Of a stretch of DNA of 64,000 bases, positions 35,458 to 47,441 are shown piece by piece. This stretch comes from Euonymus europaeus (taxonomy: Eukaryota > Streptophyta > Magnoliopsida > Celastrales > Celastraceae): the NCBI GenBank assembly GCA_963580455.1, contig OY756971.1, forward strand, positions 19,491,001-19,555,000, given 5' to 3'. Under the pieces are notes generated by a model that saw only the letters and a list, made by a program, of their open reading frames with translations, ran no database searches and had not been told where the DNA came from. Both the position numbers and the translations under genes were made by a program. Numbering within the stretch: the stretch's first letter is position 1; every line of letters starts with the position of its first letter.

Positions 35458-35735
35458 TTATTTTAGCTCTGCAAATTTCAATCCTACTAAACTAAGTTGC
35501 CTTGCTTGAGCAGCAGGCATGGTTTTATTAACAGTGGCCAAGCCCAGATAGAATAGTTGGGCCTGGACTGCGCCCAATACAGTAGACTCTTGGTCTGGGA
35601 CAGACTCATTCAGATCAGGGGCCCCATTAAACAAGGTTAGGATCTGTGCTAGAGCCGTCTGATCAACGATCAGCGGTTGCAAAGGAAGCATGACCTGAGC
35701 GGTATCAACGGCGGTGGATTTCACAGAGGCTTGGG
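35458..35735 (-). pseudogene. Decayed duplicate of the last exon of the DLNxxP gene
   Basis: On the minus strand this piece reads KSTAVDTAQV...IVDQTALAQ...LFNGAPDLNESVP...VNKTMPAAQARQ and ends in a stop at 35458. It matches exon 2 of the gene at 33238 (KSPIVEPAPV, IVDQTAHGQ, LFHTPDLN, INRAMAAQRARQ). Similarity goes past the exon into the intron: both have AATTAGGACCCACAAAAG on the plus strand (about 33590 and 35776). The acceptor AG of the functional copy is not present at the corresponding place and the EAR-like DLNxxP has become DLNESV. No matching first exon is seen. It is a partial tandem duplication that has lost splicing. Confidence 0.72.
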
Positions 35736-35989
35736 GAAATTGCAAAGTAACCAAGCACCAAAAAATAAACAGAAAATTAGGACCCACAAAAGTAGGGCAG
35801 AAAATAACACACAAAAAATGATTGTTTACGGGCCGGCCTGGCCCGGGAACATGGACGTACGGCCCAAGCCGGCCAACTTGAACTTTACATCCATATCCAG
35901 CATGGAAGCATAAGGGGAGAGAGCAAACCTTAGCCTCCATGTCTGCACCTCCCTTGCCTCTTCTAGCCATTTTCAGCATCATAGTCGTC

Positions 35990-36346
35990 CCCTTTTGCTA
36001 CTTTCCTCCTCCATAAGCTTCAACTCAGAGATTCAGCCATCAACTGCTCATCTTTTGTACTGGTAGAACTTGGAGTTTTTACTTTCTTTTCTTCTTTTGA
36101 GAAGTCCAGAAAGAAAGTGAACTCTAAAATGAGTTTCATTCAGTCACAATAGAAAATATTTTACAATGTCTTGCTCGGACGATTTCAACAGCCTGAAACT
36201 AGCACATGCTACAATTTTCTAGCAGATAATTTAGAAAAACCTACACTAATTTGCTCAAGGCTACTATAACTAACATGAAACACGTAAGAATACAAGAAAA
36301 AATAAAACAAATTCACGCAAGAATGGTTCCCGTTATGGTGTAGAAG
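35990..36346. other. Spacer, no feature seen
   Basis: Mixed sequence between the decayed exon and the end of the coiled-coil gene. The right part is probably 3' UTR of that gene. Confidence 0.45.
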
Positions 36347-38997
36347 TCATCTGTTGTTACAAGGTGAGTTCTTCAATTTGGGAACTTTAAAACCAGAAGT
36401 GAACAACTTCGGATACTCAGAAACGGACACACTGTCAACTCCTTTTCTTTTTAAGCTTCTGCTTCCCTTTGCAAAGAGATGAAAAATACAAGTTTTAGTA
36501 TATTTTTCAGTTTAAAAAAATAAAAATGGAAACTTTTAGTGTTGAAACACTGGCACTACTATGACAAGTAGTGCACCAAAAATATTACTCATTCATACAC
36601 TAAAGCATCTAAGTGAATTCAAACCCAACAAAGCTCTGAAACAGAAACACAAAAGCAAGATTCAAAATGTCAAGATCATTGGAATTTTTCACAAAATGCT
36701 GCGTCTCCCAAATAGTGCTGTTTACCTGATGTTTTATTGGTATCCAATAAGCCACCAGAAAATGATGGGTTTTCAACTTTCTATCAACCCTTTAACCTCT
36801 TGTTCCCTCTATTCTATCTCATAATAAAGTAAAAATTTGTTTTTGTAACCTTTTCTCTCTGTTTCAAAATGAAGGCTTTGTTCAAAAAACAAATACAGGT
36901 TCATTGAATGGAAAATAAATCAAACAATGAAATCAAAGCCAAGAACCTCACCACCTCCCTGACTAATTTGAAAGGAGAGAAAGGCAGGCTTTTCATGTAA
37001 GAAAGGTAAACAACTCTCGTCTCCTGCAATGGACGGGGGTCGGGAACAGACACTATGCACGTAAACTTTACCCACAATTAAGTACAGGTTAATAGACTCT
37101 CATAACAATCTCTTGGAATGCCGTGTAAATTGTTTCTATGCCCCTTCTTGGCGCTGCTCCTAAGAAACTTATTTTGCATTTAAAAATATTAGATAAAGTA
37201 TGATCGATGAACCTTCAACACATGGACTAAAAGAAACAGCAGATATGGCAGGAAACAATGATTGCAGCACCATAATCAGATCAACTAGTGGTAAAAAAAG
37301 TTCATAAAAATATTTAATAGATATGTACCTTTTCAATGTCTCTTGCATCAGACACTTCTTTCTTTGTAATGATATTACCTCCTTCTCTACCACTGTTCTT
37401 GTCTCCTATCCTAGAAGTTGCTCCTCTCGTGCAAGGCTTTAAAACAGGTGTGCTTGAAGCACTTCTCCATTTTCTTAACAACTCCAAATCCTGAGAAAGT
37501 TTAGAAATTTGTTCCATTGGCTCATTTGCGTCAGCCTCTAACCCAGCTACTTTAGCATTTAGTCTTGCAATCAATTCATTTTTCTCATCGTTAGAGGATT
37601 GAAGTTGCTCCATACTGCCAAGAAGTTGCACAATCTTCCCATTTGCTTGTTCAAGTTCAGAATGTTTACTCTTTAATTGATTGGTGAGATTTTGTTCCAG
37701 GAGATTATATTGATTCCAAACAAATTTCTTCTCAGCCAACAAAGCAGATATCTCAGAACCCTTTTCAGAAGCTAGCTTCTCATAATCATGTTTCAGCCTT
37801 TGGACTTCATCCTCCAGCATCTCAGAACCAGCATCCATGCCAGTTTCTCTGTTTCCTGATTTTATTTTGTCAGATTTTGTGGAGTTTCTTGGAGAATTAA
37901 CCTGAAAACCATCAAATATTCAGAGGAAACATCTTCTTCTTTTTTTGTATGGCTAAAATTCCATTAAAGCACCAATAGGGTGCAATGCAGAGAATCGGAG
38001 GAAACATCCAATGATGAACTTCAACAAATTATAATTGGACTTACCTTAACGTACTGAGAAAGGTGGTCAAAACAAGATTTGAAATCTGCTAACTCATCAT
38101 CTTTATCCCCTGCAATTAGAAAAAGGTAAGGCAATGAAGCACAGTAAAATCAATGCGAAACATAAAAATGCAAGCACACAAAATAAAGCATAGTTACCGC
38201 ACCCGCCCTTCAAAAAATATACAAGCAATATGTATACATCTGATTAAAAACCATAAGAAAATACTCATTATCATATCATAAACCTTGGTCACTATTTCAT
38301 TCCATAATTCTGTCATTGGCTTTATCATGGTAGGTTTTTTGATAAATCTAGGAAAATGATATGTTCATATAGACAAAATTCTTAACTAATTCAAATTTTC
38401 AATGCCAAGTAAGTGAGCTGCATTTCATTCTGGTAAATCAAATAAAGCACAAATACATGCAAAACCCAACACCCCCACAGCATAACTTCAAATTGAATTT
38501 AAATTTACCTTAGATAAATTTATACAAGCAAATAAAGGATGCTGAAGACTCGTAAATAATAAAGAAGCCAGAATCACTGACCCAGATTCAATTTATGAAT
38601 AGCAATCTCTCTCTGCTTCATAGCTAATATCAAATCAGCTTTTGCCGCATCAAGCATGTGCATTCTATATTTCTGCACTAATCCCTCCTTCATCTGCGCA
38701 AATAAAAAATCCTTAAAAAACCCCAACTTTAAAGAAATTTTTAGAACCCTAATCTCAAAATCCGAAATTCCCTAGAAATTTAGGGCTTACCTGGGAGATA
38801 TGATCTTCGTAAAAGCGAATATCAGAAACCCGTTGATCGTGTTGCATTTTGATGCGATCTAGGAGAATCTTCCTCTCTTTGACAAGAGTTCCAAGCTGTT
38901 GTTCTTGGGACTTCAACATCTTCACCAAGCCGTTGAAGATTTTGTCCCATTTTTGACGTTCTGATGGAGATCCCTGAGAGCGCCTCGTTGTTACCAT
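36347..38997 (-). CDS. Plant coiled-coil protein, function unknown
   Basis: 358 residues from five exons on the minus strand: 38997-38791, 38693-38582, 38109-38045, 37901-37329, 36466-36347 (1077 nt, all GT-AG). The start MVTTRRSQGSPSERQKWDKIF fits a conserved plant family. Long heptad-rich helices fill most of it: exon 1 (about residues 15-69) and the whole first two thirds of exon 4 (LKHDYEKLASEKGSEISALLAEKKFVWNQYN region onward). The end has SASSTPVLKPC and a short basic tail, SRSLKRKG...FKVPKLKNS. There is no enzymatic or membrane domain. The last exon was placed by its KLFTSGFKVPKLKNS block, which is conserved in the family. Nuclear or cytoskeletal roles are possible; I cannot support either. 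Confidence 0.8.
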
Positions 38998-39206
38998 CGT
39001 GAATTTCTATGAGCACACGATTAATAGAAGAAGAAATCGAGAGCGGGAAAACAAAGGATTACTGAATTACTGAATCGAGAGAGGAGTAGGCGGCGATGGC
39101 TTCGTCACTGTCTCGACCCAAAAAAAAAGACCGTTGTAATTCAAAAGGAAAGAATTAAAGAAACTGAAGGTCATATCAGTCCGAATGGGGGGCCCGGCAG
39201 TAGAAC

Positions 39207-39536
39207 AAGGCCTGCATTATCTCTTTTTGAGCCATTGAATGATTTTAAAAAATATTTTTAAAAAAATGATAAATATAAAGTCTCTGAGGTTTAGATCATC
39301 ATCATATATTTATTTTTGACAAAATAAATTAAATTTGTTGAAAAAATACGGATACAAATATGTAACATTTTTTACCGTTAGATTAAATACCTAATTGACT
39401 GGTTACTATTTGTCAATAAATATGATGTTTTTACCGTAAAAAATTATATGATGATAATCTAAACCTCAAACACTTTACATTTTTAAAAAAAAAAAAAATC
39501 ATTCAATGGCTCTCAGAAAGAGCAAATGCAGGCCCT
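39207..39536. mobile_element. Fold-back MITE with long inverted repeats
   Basis: The left arm starts AAGGCCTGCATTATCTC and the right arm, read on the other strand, AGGGCCTGCATTTGCTC. The arms pair over roughly 110-130 bases, with shared blocks AGCCATTGAATGATTTT, GAGGTTTAGAT and ATCATCATAT. The flanks GCAGTAGAA (39198-39206) and GCAGTAAAT (39537-39545) agree at 6 or 7 of 9 positions, fitting a 9-bp Mutator-type target duplication, though weakly. It codes for nothing. It sits about 210 bases upstream of the coiled-coil gene's start codon. Confidence 0.75.
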
Positions 39537-40239
39537 GCAGTAAATGTGCTACTATAGGCCTCCAAACCCATATCAACCTTATCGAATTGTATATGTGTGT
39601 GTTTCATACAATTTTATTTGTATTTAGAATAGATTAGTTATAACTAACATTTTTTTCGCTCACACAATATTACAATTTTAAAATGACAATTATCTATTGT
39701 ACTATATTCTTCAAATCATAAACTTCTCTCTTCATTCTTCTTCCAAGCTTCCTCTATTTTCTCCTCTGTGTTTGCTGTGGACAACGAGGACTATAAGGTG
39801 GATTTCGACTACGGCGACTTCATTGATGAGGAGATTTTTGAAGACGATGACATAGATGGCGAGATTTTCGACGATGGTGACATGGAAGATGAAGAACCTC
39901 TGATAAGGCCTATATTATTGGCTTTCTAAGTTTTGAAGTGACTTTTGCTTTTCGTGATTTTGGGCTTGATTTGCATCTTGCATGTCCCCATTTGGTAGGA
40001 TTTGGGTACACTAACAGAGTTTCATGCTCCCCTGGATGTTGAAGTGGACACAACAAGGCATTTTGCAACTGATATGTTATGACTCTTCATCTTCATGTTG
40101 TCTTCATTAGGGCAGACTGTTGATCGGGTTATATGTCTGGTATGGATTTCGTGGACTTTGTAGGTTTTTGAGACTACAGATCTAATTATTGAATATGCTA
40201 GGAGGTGTGGACATAAGAATAGGGTAGTAGTTGACATCA

Positions 40240-40920
40240 GACTTGGACAGTACAAAAAGAACACCGAGGGTTATGCATGGTTGTGAACTTAGTGGTAAGT
40301 ACAAAGGTAGTAATCCTACAAAGAGAAAATCATATAGAAAGAAGATAAACTTTCCATTTAGCCTTAACGCTTATGTGACAGACAAAACCACTGGGAGATG
40401 GGGTTTGGTTGTTGTGATGGGTTACACAACCATGAACTAGTTAAGTCTTTTGTGGGGCATTCCTATACATGTTGGCAGACTGAACACAGAGGAGAAAGAT
40501 TGTTGAAAGGCTTAACAAAACTAGATTTAAATCTAGGGATATTCTCAATCACTTGAGGTTAGGGGATTCAACTAATGTCACAACACTTAAGACAATATAC
40601 AATGTTAGAATGACTATTAGAATAAAGGAGAGTGCAAGGAAGACACAATGTAGAATTTGTTAAAATTACTGAATGATAATGGATATGTTGTTAGGCCTAG
40701 GTGTGAACCCAACACAAAGTTGGTTAAAGAGTTGTTTTTCAGTTACACAACTTCAATTGAACTTGCTAGAGTCTTCCCCTTGGTTTTCATGCTTTATTGA
40801 ACCTACAATACCATCAAACATCGTCTTTCCCTGCGCTAAATTGTTGGAGTAACATTTACAATGAAGACCTTTTGTGTTGGATTTTGTTCTATGAGTGTAG
40901 AGGAGGAAAGCAATGAATGG
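40240..40920 (+). pseudogene. MULE transposase N-terminal remnant (FAR1-like domain and start of MULE domain)
   Basis: FAR1/WRKY-GCM1-type zinc-binding region and the beginning of the MULE transposase fold are readable, but with many stops between 40437 and 40690. The piece ends abruptly after SMSVEEESNEWTLNCL, where sequence of a different element starts. Confidence 0.65.
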
Positions 40921-40924
40921 ACAT

Positions 40925-41752
40925 TAAATTGTTTGAGGAACTTATTCTAGTGGAAGCACTTATTGAGACTGAAACATGTTTGAAATTGAGGTGTCTGAGA
41001 TCTGAGATATGAGAATGGTAGAGAATATGTTGATAGTGATTGGAAGCACTTATTGAGACTGAAACAAGTTTGAAATTGAGGTGTCTGAGATCTGAGAATG
41101 GTAGAGAATATGTTGATAGTGATTTCATAGAGTATTGTGCTATGCATGAGATTAGAATGGAGAGAACTATCATAGGGACACTGCAGCAGAATGGTGTTGC
41201 ATAACTTATGAACAAAACTATCAATGAATGTGCTAGGAGTATGAGAATCCATTTAGGGCTACCAAAGATGTTTTGGGTTGATGCGATTAACACTACAACT
41301 TATCTCATTAATCGAAGTCCATTAGTGCCACTGGAGAACAAACTGCCTGAAGAAGTTTGGAGTGATAAAGAGGTAAAACTTTCACACCTTAGAGTTATTG
41401 GTTGTGTTTCTTATGTACATATTGATTATGATGATCGCAACAAGCTTAATGCTAAATTAAGGAAGTGTTTCTTCATTGGTTATGGAGATGAGCAGTTTGG
41501 CTATAGTCTTTGGGATGAACAAAACCAGAAGATTATTAGAAATCAAAATGCGATTTTTCATGAGAGAATGATGTACAAATACAAGCTTGATGACAATGTG
41601 AAAGAAGTAAAGGAGCCTAAAACAATTTATATCGATATTCCTGAGTCTACATTAATTGAGTAGAAAGTAGGCATTCAGGTCATTCCACATGATAATGATG
41701 ATGAACCAACCACTCATTCAATAGTTCTACGAAGGTCTGCTAGAACAATAAA
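40925..41752 (+). pseudogene. Ty1/copia integrase fragment
   Basis: The piece covers the C-terminal half of a Copia integrase core and the following conserved stretch: LRSENGREY, IGTLQQNGVA then a stop where the catalytic Glu should be, ARSMRIHLGLPKMFW, YLINRSP, PEEVWS, GCVSYVHI, KCFFIGYGDEQFGY, and a LRRSART tail. The middle catalytic Asp context is SENG instead of SDNG. There are no LTRs, RT or gag near it. It is flanked on both sides by MULE sequence. Confidence 0.82.
40951..41123 (+). repeat. 90-bp tandem duplication inside the Copia fragment
   Basis: TGGAAGCACTTATTGAGACT begins at 40951 and again at 41041. The copies are almost identical except for a 7-base gap (ATATGAG region), so the duplication happened after the Copia piece arrived. 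Confidence 0.92.
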
Positions 41753-42239
41753 AGCTCTTGATCTGAACGATGTTGATAGTTTTTGGAGAAAGCTTAGCAT
41801 ATAACTAGGTATTGAGGATCCTATGGATGATGTGAGCATAGACATGGAGATGAACATGATCAAAACTAGATTTGCCAGATCAACTCTGCTACAAAAACTA
41901 AAATTAAGAAGACAACTTCATTGTATTGGCAAGGCTAGCAACACAACTATATTAGAGCCAAAGAATAAGGTAATTTTGAGAGGGAGGAAGAAAGGGCAAA
42001 AGAGCTTCAATTGTAGCCAATCAGATGACACATCCACCAAGAGAGAACCCTCAACATTTGAGTATGCCAAGAAGTCACATGAATTTGACTCTCAAACTCA
42101 CAAGACAGAGCCACCATCCAATATAGAGCTTATGCCATCTATCAAGATAAAGATAGAGCCACAAGCAACATAGCATAAAAATTTAGTCTCACCACCTAAG
42201 TTGAGAGTGCATAAGACAAGAAGAGCAGTTACAGAAAAT

Positions 42240-42765
42240 TGGGTCTCCCAATTTCCACTATTCTTCCAACGTGATATTTCTAACATAATTGATGTACCAA
42301 GGGATGGGCACTGTGGATTCAGAGTTGTGGCATCATTTTATGGTTGAGAAAGTAGTGAAGGGTGGATAAAAGTGAGGATAGATCTAGCTGCTGAGTTGGA
42401 GAAGTACTATGAGTTGTATGATAAAGTTCTATCTCTATTGTCTAGTACATAGGAATTGCTACGGAGTGTTAACTGCTATGATGCAATGACGGACCAGAAG
42501 AACCGGATGCTAATGGCATACATGGGGAACGTTATATATAGCCAAATGCTACAATGTTGTTGTATTGTTGATATCAATGGAACAATGCATCTCCTTTTTC
42601 GAACTAAGAGAAAAGGTGACTGGTGACTACAATCGGAGACTCTTAGTGTTTATTATATCAATGGGTCTCACTTTGTCAAGATGAAGCTATTTCCAAATTG
42701 TCTAATGCCTCTAGTATCTAAAATGTGGGTTGAACATCACTATGAAGCTGCAACAACCTGACCCG
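42240..42765 (+). pseudogene. OTU-like cysteine protease domain of the MULE
   Basis: The catalytic Cys context DGHCGFR is present near 42305 and the catalytic His context SHFVKM near 42670, in the order of OTU-type proteases found at the end of a plant MULE group. Stops near 42345, 42450 and 42625 break the frame. Confidence 0.7.
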
Positions 42766-43234
42766 AAGAGTTTGCTTCAAGGATTGAAGTCTTCAATAAA
42801 CTTATATCTTCTAAAAAATTGTAACACTGCAACTGTGGATGTCATAGATTGACTAGGAGCTATTTTATGATGTTTGATGATTACTTAATATTGGAAAAAT
42901 AAAGTTATATGCCTTTTATGTATTTTGAGACTTGTTTCTTTCCCTCTATGCTTTGTTTTCTACTTTTTTGGGGTGTTGCTAGACTAATTTGAATAAAATA
43001 AGAAATCAGTCTACATGTAGTTATAGATAAATTTTTAATGAGATTTTCTGTAATTGGAGTGTGACAGAGAAAGTTTGGACTACCACGAACACATGCTTCT
43101 TAGGGTCAAATAGGTCATATTTAAATGGACTGGTCTTCTCGATAAAGGGCATGGGCCACACAAACCACGCAAGAGAATTAAGAAATTTTTTAAAGAAAGG
43201 AAACCCATAAAATACGTTGATTAATATTGGTGAA
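42766..43234. other. Spacer, no feature seen
   Basis: AT-rich DNA right of the MULE. No gene or clear repeat end supported. Confidence 0.45.
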
Positions 43235-43500
43235 AAAATTATGTCAAATACGGATGACCAATTTATTTGACTCGGATTAATCTAAGTTTGAACATAAGTT
43301 ATATTCAAAATCCGAGTTCAAACACAAAGATTTTTTCAGTTTTAAAATTGATTTTGGATCCAAACACCAAAATCTTGTCCAATTTGATTATTTGGACCCT
43401 AACTCGAATTTGATTGTTGTTCGATTTACTTGTCCAGAGTTAAACCGATCCAAATATTGTCAATTAAGTACATCCAAAATTCAAAATTAATATAAACCAA
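43235..43500. repeat. Dispersed repeat, related to 56040-56850
   Basis: Contains the series GGATGACC, CGGATTAA, CTAAGTTTGAA, GAGTTATA/AAGTTATAT, TTCAAAAT and TTGGGTCC/TTGGATCC, which recurs with drift at 56560-56850 and partly at 56100-56250. No coding content. Element class unknown. Confidence 0.5.
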
Positions 43501-44402
43501 GACATGGAAATACTCTTATAAATATCCTATGCTGTTCAACTTGGACCCAAATTTGTGCCTATTATTTCCAATGGCATTCCATTCGTATAACGAGTTACTG
43601 TCTATCCATCCAAAACGGTGCGTTTCACTACCGGAGTAGCATAGGCATATCCTTGTGCATACTTTTCGGACATCACTAATCCGGGTTTAGCTTGTTTTTA
43701 ATGCGGACAAGATTAACGGAGACTGTTCCCAAGCCATTGTCGGATAGTCCGAGAAATCTGCACTGTCTTAACTCTGGATTCGATTTTGTTAGCGGTTCGA
43801 TCGGGGACATGATTTTAAATCACCGGGGTTGCCTTGCCTTGCTTATACAGCTACCTCCACCTACTACCTACCAACACCATCGCATATAAAATGCCGGACA
43901 TCGAGGAGGCATGTTCCTTTCATTCGTTAGACCGCACGAAGAAGCTGGTGTGTCCGCTTTTGTTCCTAGGTCTGATTTCTCGGGTTTAATAGTTGGGTAT
44001 GATTTAGTTTCTATATATACACTGTGTATTGATTCATATATCTAAAATTTTGTGAATATTTGGACTTCATATTTCTCGCCGTTTTGTTCTGGAGTTGCAA
44101 TTTGAGGTCTACATGTTGTTTTGACCTGGTACGCATGGATTAGATTCTTCTGTGATGTCAACAATCACACTTGCTTATCTTTATTATGTTATGCAATTGC
44201 TGGTTCCACGAGTGTTTGCTTGAAATGTTTTCTTAATTGGGTTTTCAAGTGATGTAAGATGGTTGACTTTGGAGTTCTTTCATTTCTTTATATGTGATAA
44301 GTTTGGAAGTCTCAATTTCTTGTTGGTTCTGTTTGGGGTCGTCATTCATTCAATAACAAATTTGTTGATTTTGATGCGATTCACACCCCAAGTATTCTCA
44401 GT
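43501..44402 (+). promoter_or_regulatory. Promoter, leader and 5' intron of the invertase gene
   Basis: GC content rises at about 43690-43970, where a leader exon is likely. An acceptor TTCTCAG at 44395-44401 lies one base before the start ATG at 44403, so an upstream exon spliced here is probable. One possible upstream exon starts with an ATG at 43891 and could join in frame if a donor near 43949 is used. Confidence 0.5.
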
Positions 44403-47105
44403 ATGGAAGATAGTTTAACTTTTGGGCATGTACTTGATGATGAATTGCAGGTTACTGAAGCATTGAACTGCTCTGACACTTCAAGAATGTCTCCAATTGC
44501 CTTGGATTTGTCTCAAAATGGAAGTGCCAAGCATCACGAGACGGGGAGCAGCATATTTGAGATAGGGGACTCTGAAATCACGAAGCTATTGGATAAGACA
44601 AAGCCTTTAAATGTAGAGAGGAACAGATCATTTGATGAAAGGTCATTCAGTGAAATGTCAATAACTTCTCCCCATCTGTTTCACAGAAACCATGATAACC
44701 TTTTTGACTATGGATCTCCACGAAGGTCGGGAATTAACACACCTAGATCAAGCAATCAGTATGAGACGCATCAAATGGTTGGTGACGCGTGGGATGCATT
44801 GAGGCGTTCATTGGTTCACTTCCGTGGCCAACCAGTTGGGACTATTGCTGCACTGGACCATTCTGTGGAAGATCTTAACTATGATCAGGTGAATCCTCAC
44901 CCCCTCCCCCTATCTTTGTTTCATGGTCATTGATCACTACTGCTTATATTCTAATAAAATTGATGAACGGAGTTAAGCATGAGGTCTGGAATTAATTTCC
45001 TAGAAGTAATTTACTTTTACTACTCTCACCAAGAGAATGCCAATTAATCCATTTTGGGTTTAGTTTAAGGGTTCAATAATGATGGATGTCACCAATATAG
45101 ATCTCTCTCTTGTATAAGAAATTTATTATATGAGATGGCACTTAGATGATCAAGGAGTTTTCTAGTGCAGTACAATATACATATCTCGACTTCCAAGAAC
45201 TAAGTTGGTTGATCCATTATGGTTGCTTTTCCTTTTTGTCATAAGTTTCCTGTCTATATTATATTTGCCTAAAATATTTGACATTGCTTGAATGTGTTAA
45301 GCCATTGTCAGGATCGACCCCCATGAGCATTCTTTTTTCCTCTAATTTGCAGGTTTTTGTTAGGGACTTTGTCCCAAGTGCCTTGGCTTTTTTGATGAAT
45401 GGAGAAGATGAAATTGTCAAGAATTTTCTCTTGAAAACTCTTCGCCTTCAATCATGGGAGAAAAAGGTTGACTTGTTTCAATTGGGAGAAGGAGTAATGC
45501 CGGCAAGTTTTAAAGTGCTACACGATCCTGTGAGAAAGTATGAAACTTTAATAGCAGATTTTGGTGAGAGTGCAATAGGAAGAGTGGCTCCAGTTGATTC
45601 TGGGTTTTGGTGGATCATATTACTCCGAGCATATACAAAGTCAACTGGGGACTCTTCCTTGGCTGAAATGCCTGAGTGCCAAAGGGGTATGCGCCTTATC
45701 CTGACTCTCTGTCTTTCAGAAGGCTTTGACACATTTCCAACTCTGCTATGTGCTGACGGATGCAGTATGATAGATCGTAGAATGGTTAGTTTCTTCTAGT
45801 TTTGTCTCTTTCAATTATTATTTTTGCTAATCTCTATTCCTTAGTTTATGACTCTGTGTTTAAGAAACAAGTGAATCTATGAAGTTATGGCTTTATACTG
45901 CTTGTGTCTTCTACTCCCATTCATGCTAAATGAACTCTCCTATGTTACTGCTTCTGTCAACTAAACATTTCCATTGTCCATACCTCTATTTCATTGCCTC
46001 TGTCGATAGATTTTGTGCTTCCAAACCAATTAGTTGCCGTATGGACCTTTTGATATCTTTTAAGTGCAATATGGTATTTTCTAACTACATCATTCGTTTG
46101 TGTTGCAGAAAGCTAATTGTGTTTATTTTCATTCAGGGTATATACGGTTATCCTATTGAGATACAAGCACTATTTTTTATGGCTTTAAGATGTGCTTTGC
46201 TTTTGCTTAAGCAAGAGGAAGAGGGCAAGGAGATTGTGGAGCTAATAGTGAAACGCCTCCATGCTTTAAGCTACCACATGCGGAGCTATTTTTGGTTGGA
46301 CCTGAAGCAACTCAATGACATATATCGGTATAAAACCGAGGAGTACTCTCATACTGCAGTTAACAAATTTAATGTAATGCCGGATTCTCTACCAGATTGG
46401 GTGTTTGATTTCATGCCAAAACGTGGTGGTTACTTTATCGGAAATGTGAGTCCTGCAAGAATGGATTTCCGTTGGTTCTGCTTGGGTAACTGTGTGGCTA
46501 TTTTGTCATCTTTGGCAACTCCCGAGCAAGCTGCAGCCATAATGGATCTAATTGAATCACGCTGGGATGAATTGGTTGGTGAAATGCCACTGAAAATATG
46601 TTACCCAGCCATAGAGAGCCATGAGTGGAGAATAGTAACTGGCTGCGACCCAAAGAACACTAGGTGGAGTTACCATAATGGAGGTTCTTGGCCTGGTGAG
46701 ACTCCGGTTACCCTTCTTGCATGATTTCTTGTTAGAATACTAGAAAAAAATTCTGTTGAACTGCTAAATCGCGTTGGTCTTGAAAGAGTTGTACGTTACT
46801 CTTTTGCAGTGCTTCTGTGGCTACTCACTGCTGCTTGTATCAAGACTGGGCGTCCTCAAATTGCAAGACGAGCCATTGAACTTGCTGAAAGTAGGTTATC
46901 AAAAGACCATTGGCCTGAGTACTATGATGGAAAGCTTGGCAGGTACGTCGGAAAGCAGGCTCGTAAGAACCAGACTTGGTCCATTGCTGGATACTTGGTG
47001 GCTAAGATGATGCTTGAAGATCCATCTCATTTGGGCATGATATCACTGGAGGAGGACAAGCAGATGACACCACTGGTGAAGAGATCAGCTTCATGGACTT
47101 GCTGA
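44403..47105 (+). CDS. Alkaline/neutral invertase (GH100), cytosolic type
   Basis: Splits sucrose to glucose and fructose at neutral pH. Four exons, 44403-44888, 45353-45784, 46137-46695, 46810-47105 (1773 nt, GT-AG), give 590 residues. The N-terminal part has [22 protein letters not shown], the conserved Ser-rich block of the cytosolic (CINV) group, with no obvious organelle presequence. The GH100 barrel is uninterrupted: [113 protein letters not shown]. It ends KRSASWTC, where in Arabidopsis CINV1 a phosphoserine binds 14-3-3. It is slightly longer than CINV1 (551). The closest paralogue (B, D, F or CINV) is not resolved. Confidence 0.93.
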
Positions 47106-47251
47106 CACTCTTTCTATTTTCACACGTCTGATGCATTGATAATCTTTTGAGTAGCCTATATGGTTTTCTTCCCTCCTATTTTTACTTTCAAAAATGCTAA
47201 AGATACGAGTGTTTTTTTTGTCATAACTATCTCAAATTCACATGAAATTTG

Positions 47252-47441
47252 TGGATTCAATGATTGTTGAGTTTTCTTTTTTAATAAGAGAAATGGGTGG
47301 GAGCTTGAATTTGGGATTCTAGATTAGAATACGATCTAACTATGGGTGGATTCAATGATTGTTGAGTTTTATTTTTTTTAATAGGAGAAGGAGGTGGGAG
47401 TTCGAATTTGGGATTCTAGATTAGATACGATTCAAACTTCC
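47252..47441 (+). repeat. 95-bp tandem duplication
   Basis: TGGATTCAATGATTGTTGAG begins at 47252 and 47347; both copies run through GGTGGGAG, GAATTTGGGATTCTAGATTA and ACGAT. Confidence 0.9.

Larger units (their letters stand above)
39780..42765 (+). mobile_element. Wrecked MULE (Mutator-like) with OTU-like end, interrupted by Copia
   Basis: Order: acidic leader (about 39780-39920), a FAR1-like DNA-binding piece (about 40240-40440, HGCELSGKYK, KINFPFSLNAYV, GRWGLVVV), the start of the MULE transposase domain (about 40700-40920, FFSYTTSIEL, IVGVTFTMKTFCVGF), then Copia-derived DNA (about 40925-41752), the C-terminal MULE linker (about 41755-42175, SFWRKLSI, MDDVSIDMEMNMIKTRF, GRKKGQKSF), and an OTU-like cysteine protease part (about 42240-42765, DVPRDGHCGFR, NGSHFVKM). 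Stops and frame changes occur throughout. Most of the DDE core and the SWIM zinc finger are missing where the Copia piece now sits. Confidence 0.72.

Noticed and set aside
35737..35982. N-terminal half of the 174-residue minus-strand frame ending at 35458
   Set aside because: Only the last 90 or so residues match the DLNxxP gene's exon 2; the upstream part reads through intron-like DNA and is not supported as coding.
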